Assembly (NCBI GenBank): GCA_902363135.1
Contig: CABIZF010000009.1
Location: 62,001-126,000 of the forward strand
Direction of reading: 5' to 3'
DNA: 64,000 nt
Source: Lachnospiraceae bacterium
Lineage (GTDB): Bacteria > Bacillota > Clostridia > Lachnospirales > Lachnospiraceae
Made by a program: the position numbers and the translations under genes. This document shows positions 25,458-34,906 of the stretch, in pieces. The notes under the pieces were generated by a model, which worked only from the letters and a program-made list of their open reading frames with translations, was not told where the DNA came from and ran no database searches. Position 1 is the first letter of the stretch; each line of letters starts with the position of its first letter.

Positions 25458-27749
25458 ATGCTTCGTATAATTCGATGGAAACGACCGATGGCAGTGCTGC
25501 TTTTGGCAGTATGCCTGATTTCACAGCTTCGGCTTGCGGGACGGGAACGTCAGCGCCGGGCGGCACAGCAGAACTCTGTGGAGCAGCTTCTTGTAGCGGC
25601 ACCGGAGGGTATCCTGTGTATGCGCGGAACTGTGGATACGTGCAGTACGACAGAAGAGAGCACGTCGGTCGTATTGCGCGCACTGGCAGTCGAGAAGAAT
25701 GGGATCTGGCTGCGACTGGATGTACCGGCGTATGGCGCGGGCTGTACCATAAAAAAGAATGAGGAGGCGCTGCTTCCCGGAGATGAAATCGAGATAAGAG
25801 GAACGCTCCGCATTCCGGGAGAGGCCGGAAATCCCGGAGCGTTTGATGCAAAAACGTATTACAGCAGGCTGGATATCGTGTGTCAGCTGGCAGAAGGGAA
25901 GCTTCTGTCGAAAAAGAGCGGACCGGACGGAATCCGGCCCTTCCTTTATCAGATAAGAAGAGCACTGTGTGCATCACTCGCGAGCATACTTCCGGAAAAG
26001 GAAGCCGGGAGCATGATGGCTATTGCGCTTGGAGAAAAGAGAGGAATGGATCCGGATATAAAAGCACTGTATCAGGAGAGCGGGATCACGCACATCACAA
26101 GTGTATCGGGGCTTCATGCTACAATGATCGGGATGGGGGTATACCGGCTAATGCGGGGGCTTTTGCTTGGAATCGTACCGGCTTCTGTTTTGTCCGGCAG
26201 TCTGCTCTTTCTCTATGTCGTGCTGACCGGAAGCGGGATTGCTGCCGTAAGGGCGTTCTGGATGTTTTTTCTGTGGCTTCTGGCACAGGTACTGGGGAAG
26301 AAATACGATGGCAAGACAGCGGCAATGGCAGCAGCCATCCTTTTGCTGCTTCAGCAGCCGGAGTATTTGCATGATGCGTCCTTTTTACTTTCCTTTACGG
26401 CAGTTGCGGTGATCCTGTGGCTGCTGCCGGTATTGCAGCTGCCCTTTGCGGGGCGGAGAGCCGGAAAAAGGAGATGGGGCTGTACCGTGGCATCGGCCGT
26501 CATTTCTTCCGCCGGGATATGGATCGGCATGCTTCCTGTGACACTTTATTTCTTTTATCAGACGTCACTTTACAGCATGCTGCTCAATATACTGGTTGTG
26601 CCATTGCTGCCTGTGCTCATGCAGGCCGGATTGGTCGGCGCCGTGCTCGGGCTGTGCTCACAGAGAGCCGGAATGTTTTTTGCTGCGCCGGCCGGTTATC
26701 TGCTTTCGTTTTTGGAGCAACTGGCACAGGGAATGCTGCATTTACCCGAGGCGGTGTGGGTCGGCGGTCGGCCCTCGCTTTTGGCGCTGTTCGTTTATTA
26801 TGCGGCACTTGCATTGTTTTGTGCCCTTGCGGTACAGCGGCAGAAAAAGGTGAGACGGCGAGGCTGTCTCTGGCTGCTCGGGATTCCTCTGGTTTTTTTC
26901 TTTCTGCTCCGGTCGGCACCGCAGCGGATGGAGATACTCTGCATGGATGTCGGACAAGGAGATGGCGCTTTGCTTCGCATGCCGGATGGCGCGGTGTTTC
27001 TCATTGACGGGGGAAGCAGCAGTGAGCAGGAGCTGTGGGAGCGGCAGATTGGTCAGACATTAAAGTATTACGGGATCAGGACGGTAGACGCGGTATTTTT
27101 GTCCCATGCGGATCTGGATCACATGAGCGGTATTCTGGAATTTCTGCAGGCATATGAACCGGGTCTGAGCGGAAAAAATGTGCATGGAATTACACTTGAA
27201 CATCTCATTCTGCCGCCGACAGCAGACCCGGAGGATTTTCAGAAGCTGAGCATGCTCGCCGGGCAAAAGGAGATTGCAGTCAGCCGGATGGAGCAGGGGA
27301 TGACGGTTGGCAGTGCCAACTGGCAGTTTACTGCACTGTCACCGCGCTCCGGGGATCTGAGCGGAGACCGGAATGAGGACTCGCTCGTATTGCTTTTTCA
27401 GTATGGATCCTTCCGCATGCTGTTTACCGGAGATCTGGAGGGAGTGGCAGAGCAGCGCCTGGCAGAGACGGACGGGGAACGGCTTTGGGCAGATGTGCTG
27501 AAGGTCGGGCATCATGGCTCGGCGAATGGCAGCGGAGAAGCATTTCTTGCCAGGGTACAGCCGAAGGCGGCTGTGATTTCCTGCGGAAGACGAAACCGGT
27601 ACGGACATCCGGCTTCTGAGACCGTCCGACGGCTGGAAAAAAGCGGAAGTATCCTGTTTTCAACGGCCAGCGGCGGAGCGGTACAGATCACGACCGATGG
27701 AAACAGCTTTTGGATTCGTCAGAAAAACCCGAAAAATGAAAAAATTTAG
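25458..27749 (+). CDS. comEC: ComEC/Rec2 DNA-uptake channel with MBL domain
   Basis: A 763-residue protein: N-terminal membrane helix and OB-like DUF4131 region (residues 1-150), the Competence domain with multiple helices (about 180-480; SGITHITSVSGLHATMIGMG marks it), and a C-terminal beta-lactamase-like nuclease domain (about 495-745) with GQGDGALLRM, SHADLDHMSGI and VGHHGSANGS. It carries single-strand DNA through the membrane in natural transformation. With ComEA 3 kb upstream, part of a DNA-uptake set. RBS is weak. Confidence 0.93.
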   Translation: MLRIIRWKRPMAVLLLAVCLISQLRLAGRERQRRAAQQNSVEQLLVAAPEGILCMRGTVDTCSTTEESTSVVLRALAVEKNGIWLRLDVPAYGAGCTIKKNEEALLPGDEIEIRGTLRIPGEAGNPGAFDAKTYYSRLDIVCQLAEGKLLSKKSGPDGIRPFLYQIRRALCASLASILPEKEAGSMMAIALGEKRGMDPDIKALYQESGITHITSVSGLHATMIGMGVYRLMRGLLLGIVPASVLSGSLLFLYVVLTGSGIAAVRAFWMFFLWLLAQVLGKKYDGKTAAMAAAILLLLQQPEYLHDASFLLSFTAVAVILWLLPVLQLPFAGRRAGKRRWGCTVASAVISSAGIWIGMLPVTLYFFYQTSLYSMLLNILVVPLLPVLMQAGLVGAVLGLCSQRAGMFFAAPAGYLLSFLEQLAQGMLHLPEAVWVGGRPSLLALFVYYAALALFCALAVQRQKKVRRRGCLWLLGIPLVFFFLLRSAPQRMEILCMDVGQGDGALLRMPDGAVFLIDGGSSSEQELWERQIGQTLKYYGIRTVDAVFLSHADLDHMSGILEFLQAYEPGLSGKNVHGITLEHLILPPTADPEDFQKLSMLAGQKEIAVSRMEQGMTVGSANWQFTALSPRSGDLSGDRNEDSLVLLFQYGSFRMLFTGDLEGVAEQRLAETDGERLWADVLKVGHHGSANGSGEAFLARVQPKAAVISCGRRNRYGHPASETVRRLEKSGSILFSTASGGAVQITTDGNSFWIRQKNPKNEKI

Positions 27750-27850
27750 AAAAAGGATGGAAAAAGCATACCGAATTAGTGTAAAATCAGAAGCAGAGGG
27801 AAAAACGACAGGCGAAGGCCATGGATCAGAACGGAGGCAGGAGGTCGGAC

Positions 27851-29617
27851 ATGTATTATTCAGATGATATAATAGAAGAAGTACGTACCAGAAATGACAT
27901 TGTGGACGTCATTTCCGGCTATGTGAAGCTGCAGCGGAAGGGGAGCTCCTATTTTGGGCTCTGTCCGTTTCACAATGAGAAGTCCCCGTCCTTTTCCGTC
28001 AGCCCGTCGAAGCAGATGTATTACTGTTTTGGCTGTGGTGCCGGAGGCAATGTCTTTACATTTCTGATGGAATATGAGAATTTCACCTTTCCGGAAGCGG
28101 TCAAGGCGCTGGCTGACCGGGCAGGGATGGAGCTTCCGGAAATGGAGTATTCCGAGGAGGCAAAGCAGCAGCGGGACTTAAAGACGGCGGTGCTGGAGGT
28201 CAATAAAATGGCGGCAAAGTATTACTACTGCCTGCTGCGTGCACCGCAGGGTGCAAAGGCGATGGAGTATCTGAAAAAGCGGGAGCTTTCGGATGAGACG
28301 ATGCGCCGCTTCGGGCTGGGCTATGCATCGCAGTACAGCGATGAGCTCTACCGTTACCTGAAGCAGCAGGGGGTATCGGATGCGTTGATGAAAGAGTCCG
28401 GGCTGATGAGCGTCAACGAGCGTCAGGGCATGTATGATAAATTTTGGAATCGTGTGATGTTCCCGATCATGGATGTCAATGGGAAGGTGATCGGCTTTGG
28501 CGGCCGTGTCATGGGTGATGCGAAGCCGAAATATCTGAACTCCCCGGAGACGATTGTGTTTGATAAAAGCCGGAATTTATACGGTCTGCATATTGCGCGG
28601 ACCGCGCGGAAAAAATATCTGATTGTCTGTGAGGGCTACATGGATGTCATTTCCCTGCATCAGGCGGGCTTTACCAATGCGGTGGCTTCGCTTGGCACGG
28701 CATTGACGAGCCAGCATGCGTCGATCCTGAAACGGTATACGGATGAGGTGATTCTGACGTATGACAGTGATGAAGCAGGTGTGAAGGCGGCGTTGCGGGC
28801 GATTCCGCTTCTGAAGACGGCAGGGATTGCGACCAGGGTGCTGCATATGGAGCCGTACAAGGATCCGGATGAATTTATCAAGGCGCTTGGAACAGAGGCT
28901 TTCCAGGAGCGGATCGATCATGCGCAGAACAGTTTTATGTTTGAGCTTTCGATTATTGAGAAGTCCTATGATATGAAGGATCCGGAGTCCAAGACACGGT
29001 TCTTTCAGGCGGCAGCAGAAAAAATTGCCGGATTTGAGCTGGAGATCGAACGGGAGAACTATATAGAGGCGGTCGCGGGTGCATACCAGATTTCTTTTGA
29101 AGGAATGCGCAAGATGGTGATGAACTGTCTGATGCAGGGGGTTCCGTCACGCAGGGAGCCGCGGCCTGTAAAACGACAGGAGCAAAAGGAAAAGGACAGC
29201 GGAATTCTCACCTCGCAGCGTCTGATTCTCACGTGGCTGACGGAATATCCGGGACTGTTTGCGACTGTAAAATCGTGTGTGAAGCCGGAGGATTTTTCCG
29301 ATACACTTTACCGAAAGGTGGCTTCTATGCTGTATGAGCAGCTCGAGCACGGCGAACACAACCCGGCAAAGATTACAAATTACTTTACGGAACCCGAGCA
29401 GCAGCGGATTGTGGCTCAGCTTTTTAATACAGAGGTGCCGGTCGAAAACAGGGCGGAACGCGAGAAGGCGATTAAAGAGACGATCTATAAGGTCGTGGAG
29501 CACGGAATTACGCAGCGCAGCAGAGAGCTGGACCCGACCGATATGGCGGGACTGCAGCAGCTTATTGATGCCAAGAGGCGTCTGCAGGAGCTGAAAAAGC
29601 TGCATATTTCACTGTAA
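27851..29617 (+). CDS. dnaG: DNA primase
   Basis: A 588-residue primase making RNA primers at the replication fork. The N-terminal zinc finger CPFH...CFGC (about residues 37-62) is intact; the TOPRIM domain carries [11 protein letters not shown] near 260 and YDSDEAG near 310; the C-terminal DnaB-binding part follows. The ATG at 27851 has AGGAGG at 27840-27845; an in-frame ATG 30 bp upstream lacks such a site. First gene of a dnaG-rpoD macromolecular-synthesis operon, without rpsU. Confidence 0.97.
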   Translation: MYYSDDIIEEVRTRNDIVDVISGYVKLQRKGSSYFGLCPFHNEKSPSFSVSPSKQMYYCFGCGAGGNVFTFLMEYENFTFPEAVKALADRAGMELPEMEYSEEAKQQRDLKTAVLEVNKMAAKYYYCLLRAPQGAKAMEYLKKRELSDETMRRFGLGYASQYSDELYRYLKQQGVSDALMKESGLMSVNERQGMYDKFWNRVMFPIMDVNGKVIGFGGRVMGDAKPKYLNSPETIVFDKSRNLYGLHIARTARKKYLIVCEGYMDVISLHQAGFTNAVASLGTALTSQHASILKRYTDEVILTYDSDEAGVKAALRAIPLLKTAGIATRVLHMEPYKDPDEFIKALGTEAFQERIDHAQNSFMFELSIIEKSYDMKDPESKTRFFQAAAEKIAGFELEIERENYIEAVAGAYQISFEGMRKMVMNCLMQGVPSRREPRPVKRQEQKEKDSGILTSQRLILTWLTEYPGLFATVKSCVKPEDFSDTLYRKVASMLYEQLEHGEHNPAKITNYFTEPEQQRIVAQLFNTEVPVENRAEREKAIKETIYKVVEHGITQRSRELDPTDMAGLQQLIDAKRRLQELKKLHISL

Positions 29618-29735
29618 CACGGAAAGAATGACACAGAGAGGCCGGAATGTGCGTCTGGAAGAAGCTTTCCAGCTTCAGGTGCGTGGAGCACGAAGCGGGG
29701 ATCAGGCGTACAGCAGCAGAAAGGTAGGTAGCCGG

Positions 29736-30848
29736 ATGGATGTACGGACGACGGAGGTTCAGAAGAAACTGCAGGAGCTTGTAAAGGCTGCAAAGGAAAA
29801 GAAGAATGTTCTGGAATACGGGGAGGTTCAGGCTGCGCTGAACGATCTGCATCTGACAGAGACGCAGTATGATAAGGTCATGGAATATCTGGATGCCAAA
29901 GGCATTGATGTGCTGGATGTCTCAGATTCCGATGATGCGCTGCTTTCACCGGATGACGAGGAATTCGAGGAGGATGACCCGGATCCGGGAAAAGAGGACT
30001 TAAGCGTTCCGGAAGGGACGACAACGGATGACCCGGTCCGGATGTATTTAAAAGAGATCGGCCGGATCCCGCTTTTGAGCGCGGAAGAGGAGGTCGAGCT
30101 GGCAGAAAAAATGAGCCGGGGAGATGAAGATGCACGTCAGAAGCTTGTGGAGGCAAATCTGCGGCTTGTAGTCAGCATTGCCAAACGTTATGCCGGACGA
30201 GGGATGCAGCTGCTCGATCTGATTCAGGAAGGCAATCTCGGACTGATCAAGGCAGTAGAGAAGTTTGATTATACAAAGGGATATAAGTTCAGCACCTATG
30301 CGACCTGGTGGATCAAGCAGGCAATCACCCGGGCACTTGCCGATCAGGCGCGCACGATTCGTATTCCGGTGCATATGGTAGAGTCAATGAACCGTGTCAT
30401 CCGCACATCGCGCCAGCTGATGCAGCAGCTTGGCCGGGAGCCGAAGCCGGAGGAGATCGCGAAGAAGCTTGAGATGCCGACGGAAAAGGTGCAGGAAATT
30501 CTGAAAATTTCGCAGGAGCCGGTATCGATGGAGACGCCGGTCGGTGAAGAGGATGACAGTCATCTGGGCGATTTTATCAAGGATGACAATATGCCGGTAC
30601 CGGAGGATGCAGCGGCCTACACCATTTTGCGCGAGCAGATTGAGGAGGTGCTCTCGACCCTGACGGAGCGGGAACAGCAGGTATTGCGTCTGCGCTTTGG
30701 ACTGGATGACGGACATCAGCGGACGCTGGAGGAAGTAGGGAAGATATTCCATGTGACGCGTGAGCGGATCCGTCAGATCGAGGCCAAGGCGATTCGCCGG
30801 ATCAAGCAGCCGAGCCGAGCGCGGAAGTTAAAAGATTATTTAGAGTAA
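29736..30848 (+). CDS. rpoD: primary sigma factor
   Basis: A 370-residue sigma-70. Region 1.1 (1-75), acidic linker, region 1.2 at [16 protein letters not shown], region 2 with the [30 protein letters not shown] core (seen as [17 protein letters not shown]), region 3 and region 4 with [17 protein letters not shown] and [16 protein letters not shown]. It directs RNA polymerase to housekeeping TTGACA/TATAAT promoters like those found in this window. The start at 29736 gives the normal length; reading frame upstream is open but lacks family sequence. RBS weak (AGGTAGG). Confidence 0.96.
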   Translation: MDVRTTEVQKKLQELVKAAKEKKNVLEYGEVQAALNDLHLTETQYDKVMEYLDAKGIDVLDVSDSDDALLSPDDEEFEEDDPDPGKEDLSVPEGTTTDDPVRMYLKEIGRIPLLSAEEEVELAEKMSRGDEDARQKLVEANLRLVVSIAKRYAGRGMQLLDLIQEGNLGLIKAVEKFDYTKGYKFSTYATWWIKQAITRALADQARTIRIPVHMVESMNRVIRTSRQLMQQLGREPKPEEIAKKLEMPTEKVQEILKISQEPVSMETPVGEEDDSHLGDFIKDDNMPVPEDAAAYTILREQIEEVLSTLTEREQQVLRLRFGLDDGHQRTLEEVGKIFHVTRERIRQIEAKAIRRIKQPSRARKLKDYLE

Positions 30849-30876
30849 AAACGAAAGGAAATAAAAGGGATTTATT

Positions 30877-31623
30877 ATGCAGATATCAGAACGCCTCAGA
30901 GCGGTGGCCGGGATGGTAAGCCCCGGCTGCCGCCTGGCGGACGTGGGGACCGACCACGCATACATACCGATTTATCTCATGCAGAATGGGGTGATACCAC
31001 AGGCCGTCGCGATGGACATCAATCAGGGGCCGCTTTTGCGCGCTACGGAAAATATCCGGCGTTATGGCCTGACCGGCCGGATCGAAACACGGCTCTCAGA
31101 CGGGCTGGAAAAGCTGCAGGCAGGAGAGGCTGACACAATCCTGATTGCCGGGATGGGCGGACTGCTTATGGTCCGCATTCTGGAAAACGGGCAGGGCGTG
31201 CTCGCAGGCTGTCGGGAGCTGGTGCTTCAGCCGCAGTCGGACATCCGCAGCGTACGCGCGTATCTCGAGGAAAAAGGCTGGCAGCTCGACCGGGAGGATC
31301 TGGTTTTTGAAGATGGAAAATATTATCCGATGATGCGGGCAGTAACACATTCAGAGGAGGATCTGAAAAAGAAGCGGGAGTTCGATGGTCAGAACAGTGT
31401 GGATGACGGGGATGTCCGGCATGAGCTGGAGCTGCGTTACGGTCCGCTGCTTTTGAAAAATCATCATCCGCTTTTACAGGATTATCTGAGCCGGGAAGAA
31501 CGGCTCTGTCGGCAGGTGCTTGAAGCGATGCAGGGCAAACAGACGGAGGCAGCGAACGCACGGCGTGAGGAGCTTCAAAGGGAGCTGGAGCTTTTAGAGC
31601 GTGCGAAGAAGCTTTCGGTGTAA
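30877..31623 (+). CDS. trmK: tRNA (adenine22-N1)-methyltransferase
   Basis: A 248-residue TrmK (YqfN) family SAM methyltransferase. The motif LADVGTDHAYIPIYLMQNG near residues 19-37 and AGMGGLLMVRIL near 91-102 are typical, with a helical C-terminal part. It follows rpoD by 28 bp, a conserved Firmicutes neighbourhood with nif3 next. Confidence 0.92.
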   Translation: MQISERLRAVAGMVSPGCRLADVGTDHAYIPIYLMQNGVIPQAVAMDINQGPLLRATENIRRYGLTGRIETRLSDGLEKLQAGEADTILIAGMGGLLMVRILENGQGVLAGCRELVLQPQSDIRSVRAYLEEKGWQLDREDLVFEDGKYYPMMRAVTHSEEDLKKKREFDGQNSVDDGDVRHELELRYGPLLLKNHHPLLQDYLSREERLCRQVLEAMQGKQTEAANARREELQRELELLERAKKLSV

Positions 31624-31689
31624 ACGATAATCTGTAAATAAGTAAATGTCAGAAGTGAATAAAATCATATCCGGGGAGGAGAAAGACGA

Positions 31690-32475
31690 ATGAGAGCAGA
31701 AGAAATTATCAAATTATTAGAAGAGCAGTTTCCGCCGTCGCTGGCGATGGACTGGGATAATTCGGGACTGCAGGTGGGCAGCCGTAAAACGGAAGTGAAA
31801 AAGGTACTCGTGGCATTGGATGCGACGCAGAAGGTAGTGGATCACTGCGTAGAAGCCGGGATCGATCTGCTTGTGACCCATCATCCGCTGATGCTGGACG
31901 GTCTTCGTAAGGTAAACGAGGACACAATGTATGGAAGAAAAATACTGGCGATGGCAGGTGCGGGAATGGTGCATTACGCCATGCATACGAATTATGATGT
32001 GGCAAAAATGGCAGAGCTGGCAGAGCATGCACTGAATTTGACGAACTGTACACCGCTTGAGGTGACCGGGGTCGATGCGGATGGAAATGCATATGGAATC
32101 GGCAGCGTTGGCGAGCTGCCGGAGCGTATGAGTGCCAAAGCATGCTGTGCTTATGTAAAAGAGGCATTTGGGCTTACGCATGTACAGCTGTTTGGAGAGC
32201 CGGATACAGACGTGAAGCGAATGGCAGTCTGCCCCGGATCCGGTGGAAAAGAGCTGATGGAGGAAGCGCTGAAAAGCGGAGCAGATATTTATCTGACCGG
32301 AGATGTGGGACATCATACCGGACTGGATGCACAGGACCAGGGATTGACTGTGATCGATGCAGGGCATTTTGGAATTGAAAAAATTTATATTGCGCAGGTG
32401 ATGGCGCTGTTGCGGCAGCATTTCCCGGAGCTTTTGGCAGAAGCAGTATATCAGGAGCCGTTTGTTACATTATAG
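31690..32475 (+). CDS. Nif3-like dinuclear metal centre protein
   Basis: A 261-residue NIF3/DUF34 family protein. Metal ligands are recognisable as LLVTHHPLM (near residues 59-67) and at the C-terminus in VIDAGHFGIEK. Members form hexamers, and the function is unsettled; the older name GTP cyclohydrolase I type 2 is not supported by sequence alone. RBS GAGGAGA. The rpoD-trmK-nif3 order supports the call. Confidence 0.92.
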   Translation: MRAEEIIKLLEEQFPPSLAMDWDNSGLQVGSRKTEVKKVLVALDATQKVVDHCVEAGIDLLVTHHPLMLDGLRKVNEDTMYGRKILAMAGAGMVHYAMHTNYDVAKMAELAEHALNLTNCTPLEVTGVDADGNAYGIGSVGELPERMSAKACCAYVKEAFGLTHVQLFGEPDTDVKRMAVCPGSGGKELMEEALKSGADIYLTGDVGHHTGLDAQDQGLTVIDAGHFGIEKIYIAQVMALLRQHFPELLAEAVYQEPFVTL

Positions 32476-32518
32476 ACCTGCGTATGCTGTGAAGGACAGC
32501 AGGCAGCGGTGCAGTATC

Positions 32519-32576
32519 AGGTCGCGAAGCGACTGCTAGTACATCATACTGCAAATAACTGTACTAGTATCCGCTT
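32519..32576 (+). repeat. degenerate member of the GCGAAGC hairpin family
   Basis: Contains TCGCGAAGCGACTGC, shared with 46556-46570, then an inverted repeat CTAGTACA / TGTACTAG and TATCCGCTT, close to the end of the 64-bp repeats. Probably a diverged relative, located in the nif3-kinase gap. Confidence 0.4.
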
Positions 32577-32600
32577 AGACATCGGAAGGAGCGTGAACAT

Positions 32601-34271
32601 ATGGCGGGACAGAACGTTACGGTGAAAATCAATGGCGTGAAAAAGGAATACCCACAGGGAACCCGTTTTCTGGAGCTGGCAAAGGAATATCAGAGCGAAT
32701 ATGCATATCCGATTGTGCTGGCAAAGGAGGATGGCCGGTTACGGGAGCTGATGAAAAAGATATCGGACGGTACGAGTATTTGCTTTGTGACGCTTGTGGA
32801 TAAGGCAGGCTACAGCACATACCGGCGCAGTATGATTCTGCTGATGCTGAAGGCGTTTTACCATGTAGTGGGCGATAATGCAAATATTGACCGGATCGGT
32901 GTACATTTTGCAGTCAGTGGCGGATATTTCTGTACCTTACAGGGCAGGACAAAGCTGAGCCGGCAGCTGCTGGATGATGTGAAGGAATACATGCATGCGC
33001 TCGTAAAGGAGGCTGCGCCGATTGAGAAACGGTCGATTCCGACGACGGAGGCACGCAGGCGGTTCCGGGAATACCGGATGTACGATAAGGAGCAGCTGTT
33101 CCGCTACCGGAGAGCCTCAAGGGTCAATATTTACAGCCTGAAATCCTTTGAGGACTACTATTATGGCTATATGGTGCCGGATGCCTCTTATCTGTCCTGC
33201 TTTGATTTAAAGCTGTTTGAGGATGGATTTGTACTGCAGTTTCCGCTGAAGGGACAGCCGGAGACAGTACCGGAGTTTCGTCCGGAGATGAAAATATACC
33301 ATGTACAGCGGGATTCGATGGAGTGGGGAAGCAGGCTTGGCATTCCGACGGTGGGCGCGCTCAATGATTTTATCGTACAGCATACGGCGAAGGAGCTGAT
33401 TATGATCCAGGAGGCGTTCCATGAAAAAAAGATCGCGGAGATCGCGGCACAGATCGCAGCAAAGCCGGAACAGAAGATTGTGCTGATCGCCGGACCGTCG
33501 TCTTCCGGCAAGACGACCTTTTCTCACAGGCTTTCGACGCAGCTCTCAGTCTATGGACTGAAGCCGCATCCGATTGCCGCAGATGATTATTTTGTTGACA
33601 GGGAAAAGACACCGCGGGACGCAGATGGCAAGTATGACTTTGAACGGATCGAGGCGATCGATGCTGTACAGTTAAATGCGGATATGACAGCACTTCTAAA
33701 CGGTGAGACGGTCGAGCTGCCGACATTCAATTTCAAGACCGGAAGGCGGGAATATAAAGGGCGCACAAAAACGCTTGGAAAAGATGATATCCTGATCATT
33801 GAGGGTATCCACTGCCTGAATGATGCGCTGACAGTCTCACTGCCACGGGAGAGCAAATTTAAAATTTATATCAGCGCCCTGACCCAGCTGAACATTGATG
33901 AACACAACCGGATTCCGACGACCGACGGACGGCTGCTGCGCCGGATCGTGCGGGATGCACGCACGAGGGGAGCTTCGGCAAAGGATACGATCGCGATGTG
34001 GGATTCTGTGCGCAGAGGCGAGGAACGCAACATTTTTCCGTATCAGGAGAGTGCGGATGTCATGTTCAATTCTGCGCTGATTTATGAGCTGGCGGTGCTG
34101 AAGCTCTATGCAGAGCCGAAGCTGTTTTCTATCAGTCCGGAAGAGCCGGAGTATGAGGAGGCGAAGCGGCTGCTGAAATTCCTTGATTATTTTCTGCCGG
34201 TTCCGGGGGATGACATTCCGAACAATTCCCTGATCCGGGAATTTATCGGGGGCGGCTGCTTTGATCTGTAG
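32601..34271 (+). CDS. TGS-domain nucleoside (uridine kinase-like) kinase
   Basis: A 556-residue fusion: N-terminal TGS-like and threonyl-tRNA-synthetase-like second domain (residues 1-190), then a P-loop uridine kinase-like domain with GPSSSGKTTF (near 298-307), ADDYFVDRE, and IIEGIHCLN. Such fusions are common in Clostridia and are annotated as nucleoside kinases; the natural substrate is uncertain. RBS GGAAGGA. The gene is followed by the 64-bp repeat and rnpB. Confidence 0.85.
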   Translation: MAGQNVTVKINGVKKEYPQGTRFLELAKEYQSEYAYPIVLAKEDGRLRELMKKISDGTSICFVTLVDKAGYSTYRRSMILLMLKAFYHVVGDNANIDRIGVHFAVSGGYFCTLQGRTKLSRQLLDDVKEYMHALVKEAAPIEKRSIPTTEARRRFREYRMYDKEQLFRYRRASRVNIYSLKSFEDYYYGYMVPDASYLSCFDLKLFEDGFVLQFPLKGQPETVPEFRPEMKIYHVQRDSMEWGSRLGIPTVGALNDFIVQHTAKELIMIQEAFHEKKIAEIAAQIAAKPEQKIVLIAGPSSSGKTTFSHRLSTQLSVYGLKPHPIAADDYFVDREKTPRDADGKYDFERIEAIDAVQLNADMTALLNGETVELPTFNFKTGRREYKGRTKTLGKDDILIIEGIHCLNDALTVSLPRESKFKIYISALTQLNIDEHNRIPTTDGRLLRRIVRDARTRGASAKDTIAMWDSVRRGEERNIFPYQESADVMFNSALIYELAVLKLYAEPKLFSISPEEPEYEEAKRLLKFLDYFLPVPGDDIPNNSLIREFIGGGCFDL

Positions 34272-34289
34272 CAAAAAAATGATCATCTT

Positions 34290-34353
34290 GCAAGTAGCGA
34301 AGCTAGGCTCTGTCAGTAGAGCAGCAGGGATGGATTGCGAATATCCGCTTGAC
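34290..34353 (+). repeat. 64-bp dispersed repeat, copy 2
   Basis: Matches the copies at 10761 and 46578 with a few substitutions in the middle hairpin (CTCTG pairs with CAGGG through G-U). It ends in CGCTTGAC. The most diverged of the three. Confidence 0.8.
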
Positions 34354-34365
34354 GTAAAAAAAGGA

Positions 34366-34394
34366 TTTACAGACAGCCTGTAATATGATAGAAT
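34366..34394 (+). promoter_or_regulatory. rnpB promoter
   Basis: TTTACA (34366-34371), 17 bp, TAGAAT (34389-34394); expected start lies within about 10 nt of the mature RNA 5' end. Confidence 0.65.
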
Positions 34395-34410
34395 TTTACA
34401 GTTGAAGAGA

Positions 34411-34756
34411 GATAAGTAGGATAAATGATCGCGGCTGGCAGGCCGAAAGGCGCCAGACGAGGAAAGTCCGGGCTTCACAGGGCAGGGTGCCGGATAACAT
34501 CCGGTGGAGGTGACTCCAAGGACAGTGCAACAGAAATGAACCGCCGACATTAGGTCGGTAAGGGTGGAAGGGCAGTGTAAGAGACTACCGCCCTCCCGGT
34601 AACGGGAGGGGCATATGTAAACCCCATCCGAAGCAAGACCGCAACGAAGCATATGGCGGCCCGTCAGCTTCAGGTAGGTCGCTTGAGCCTGTCGGCAACG
34701 ACAGGCCTGGATAGATGATCATTCACGACATAACCCGGCTTATCGTCCTGCTTATC
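34411..34756 (+). ncRNA. rnpB: RNase P RNA, class A
   Basis: The catalytic RNA that matures tRNA 5' ends. Conserved blocks are visible: GAGGAAAGTCCGGGC, ACAGAAA, GTAAGGGTGGAAGGG with GTAAGAGACTACCG, and GATAGATGATCA. The ends pair (GATAAGTAGGAT with GTCCTGCTTATC). The pattern fits class A (ancestral) RNA, as expected for Clostridia and unlike class B of Bacillus. Confidence 0.96.
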
Positions 34757-34760
34757 CGAC

Positions 34761-34785
34761 AGCACGCAGTAATGCGTGCTGTTTT
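34761..34785 (+). terminator. rnpB terminator
   Basis: Stem AGCACGCA / TGCGTGCT with GTAA loop and GTTTTG after it. Confidence 0.75.
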
Positions 34786-34830
34786 GCATTTCTTAGTAAA
34801 ACTTTAAGGAAAGCCCAAAGAAACCGTTCT

Positions 34831-34858
34831 TTGTTTTTGTGATTTGCTGTGCTATAAT
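34831..34858 (+). promoter_or_regulatory. promoter of the surface-protein gene
   Basis: TTGTTT (34831-34836), 16 bp, perfect TATAAT (34853-34858), about 49 bp before the start codon. Confidence 0.65.
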
Positions 34859-34906
34859 ATGCATAGAAAAAAAGGGATTTTTTCAAAATAGAAAGGAAGA
34901 GTATTT

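Noticed and set aside
31690..32475. GTP cyclohydrolase I as product of the nif3 gene
   Set aside because: The sequence is of the NIF3/DUF34 family; the cyclohydrolase name is a historical database label and is not supported by motifs here.
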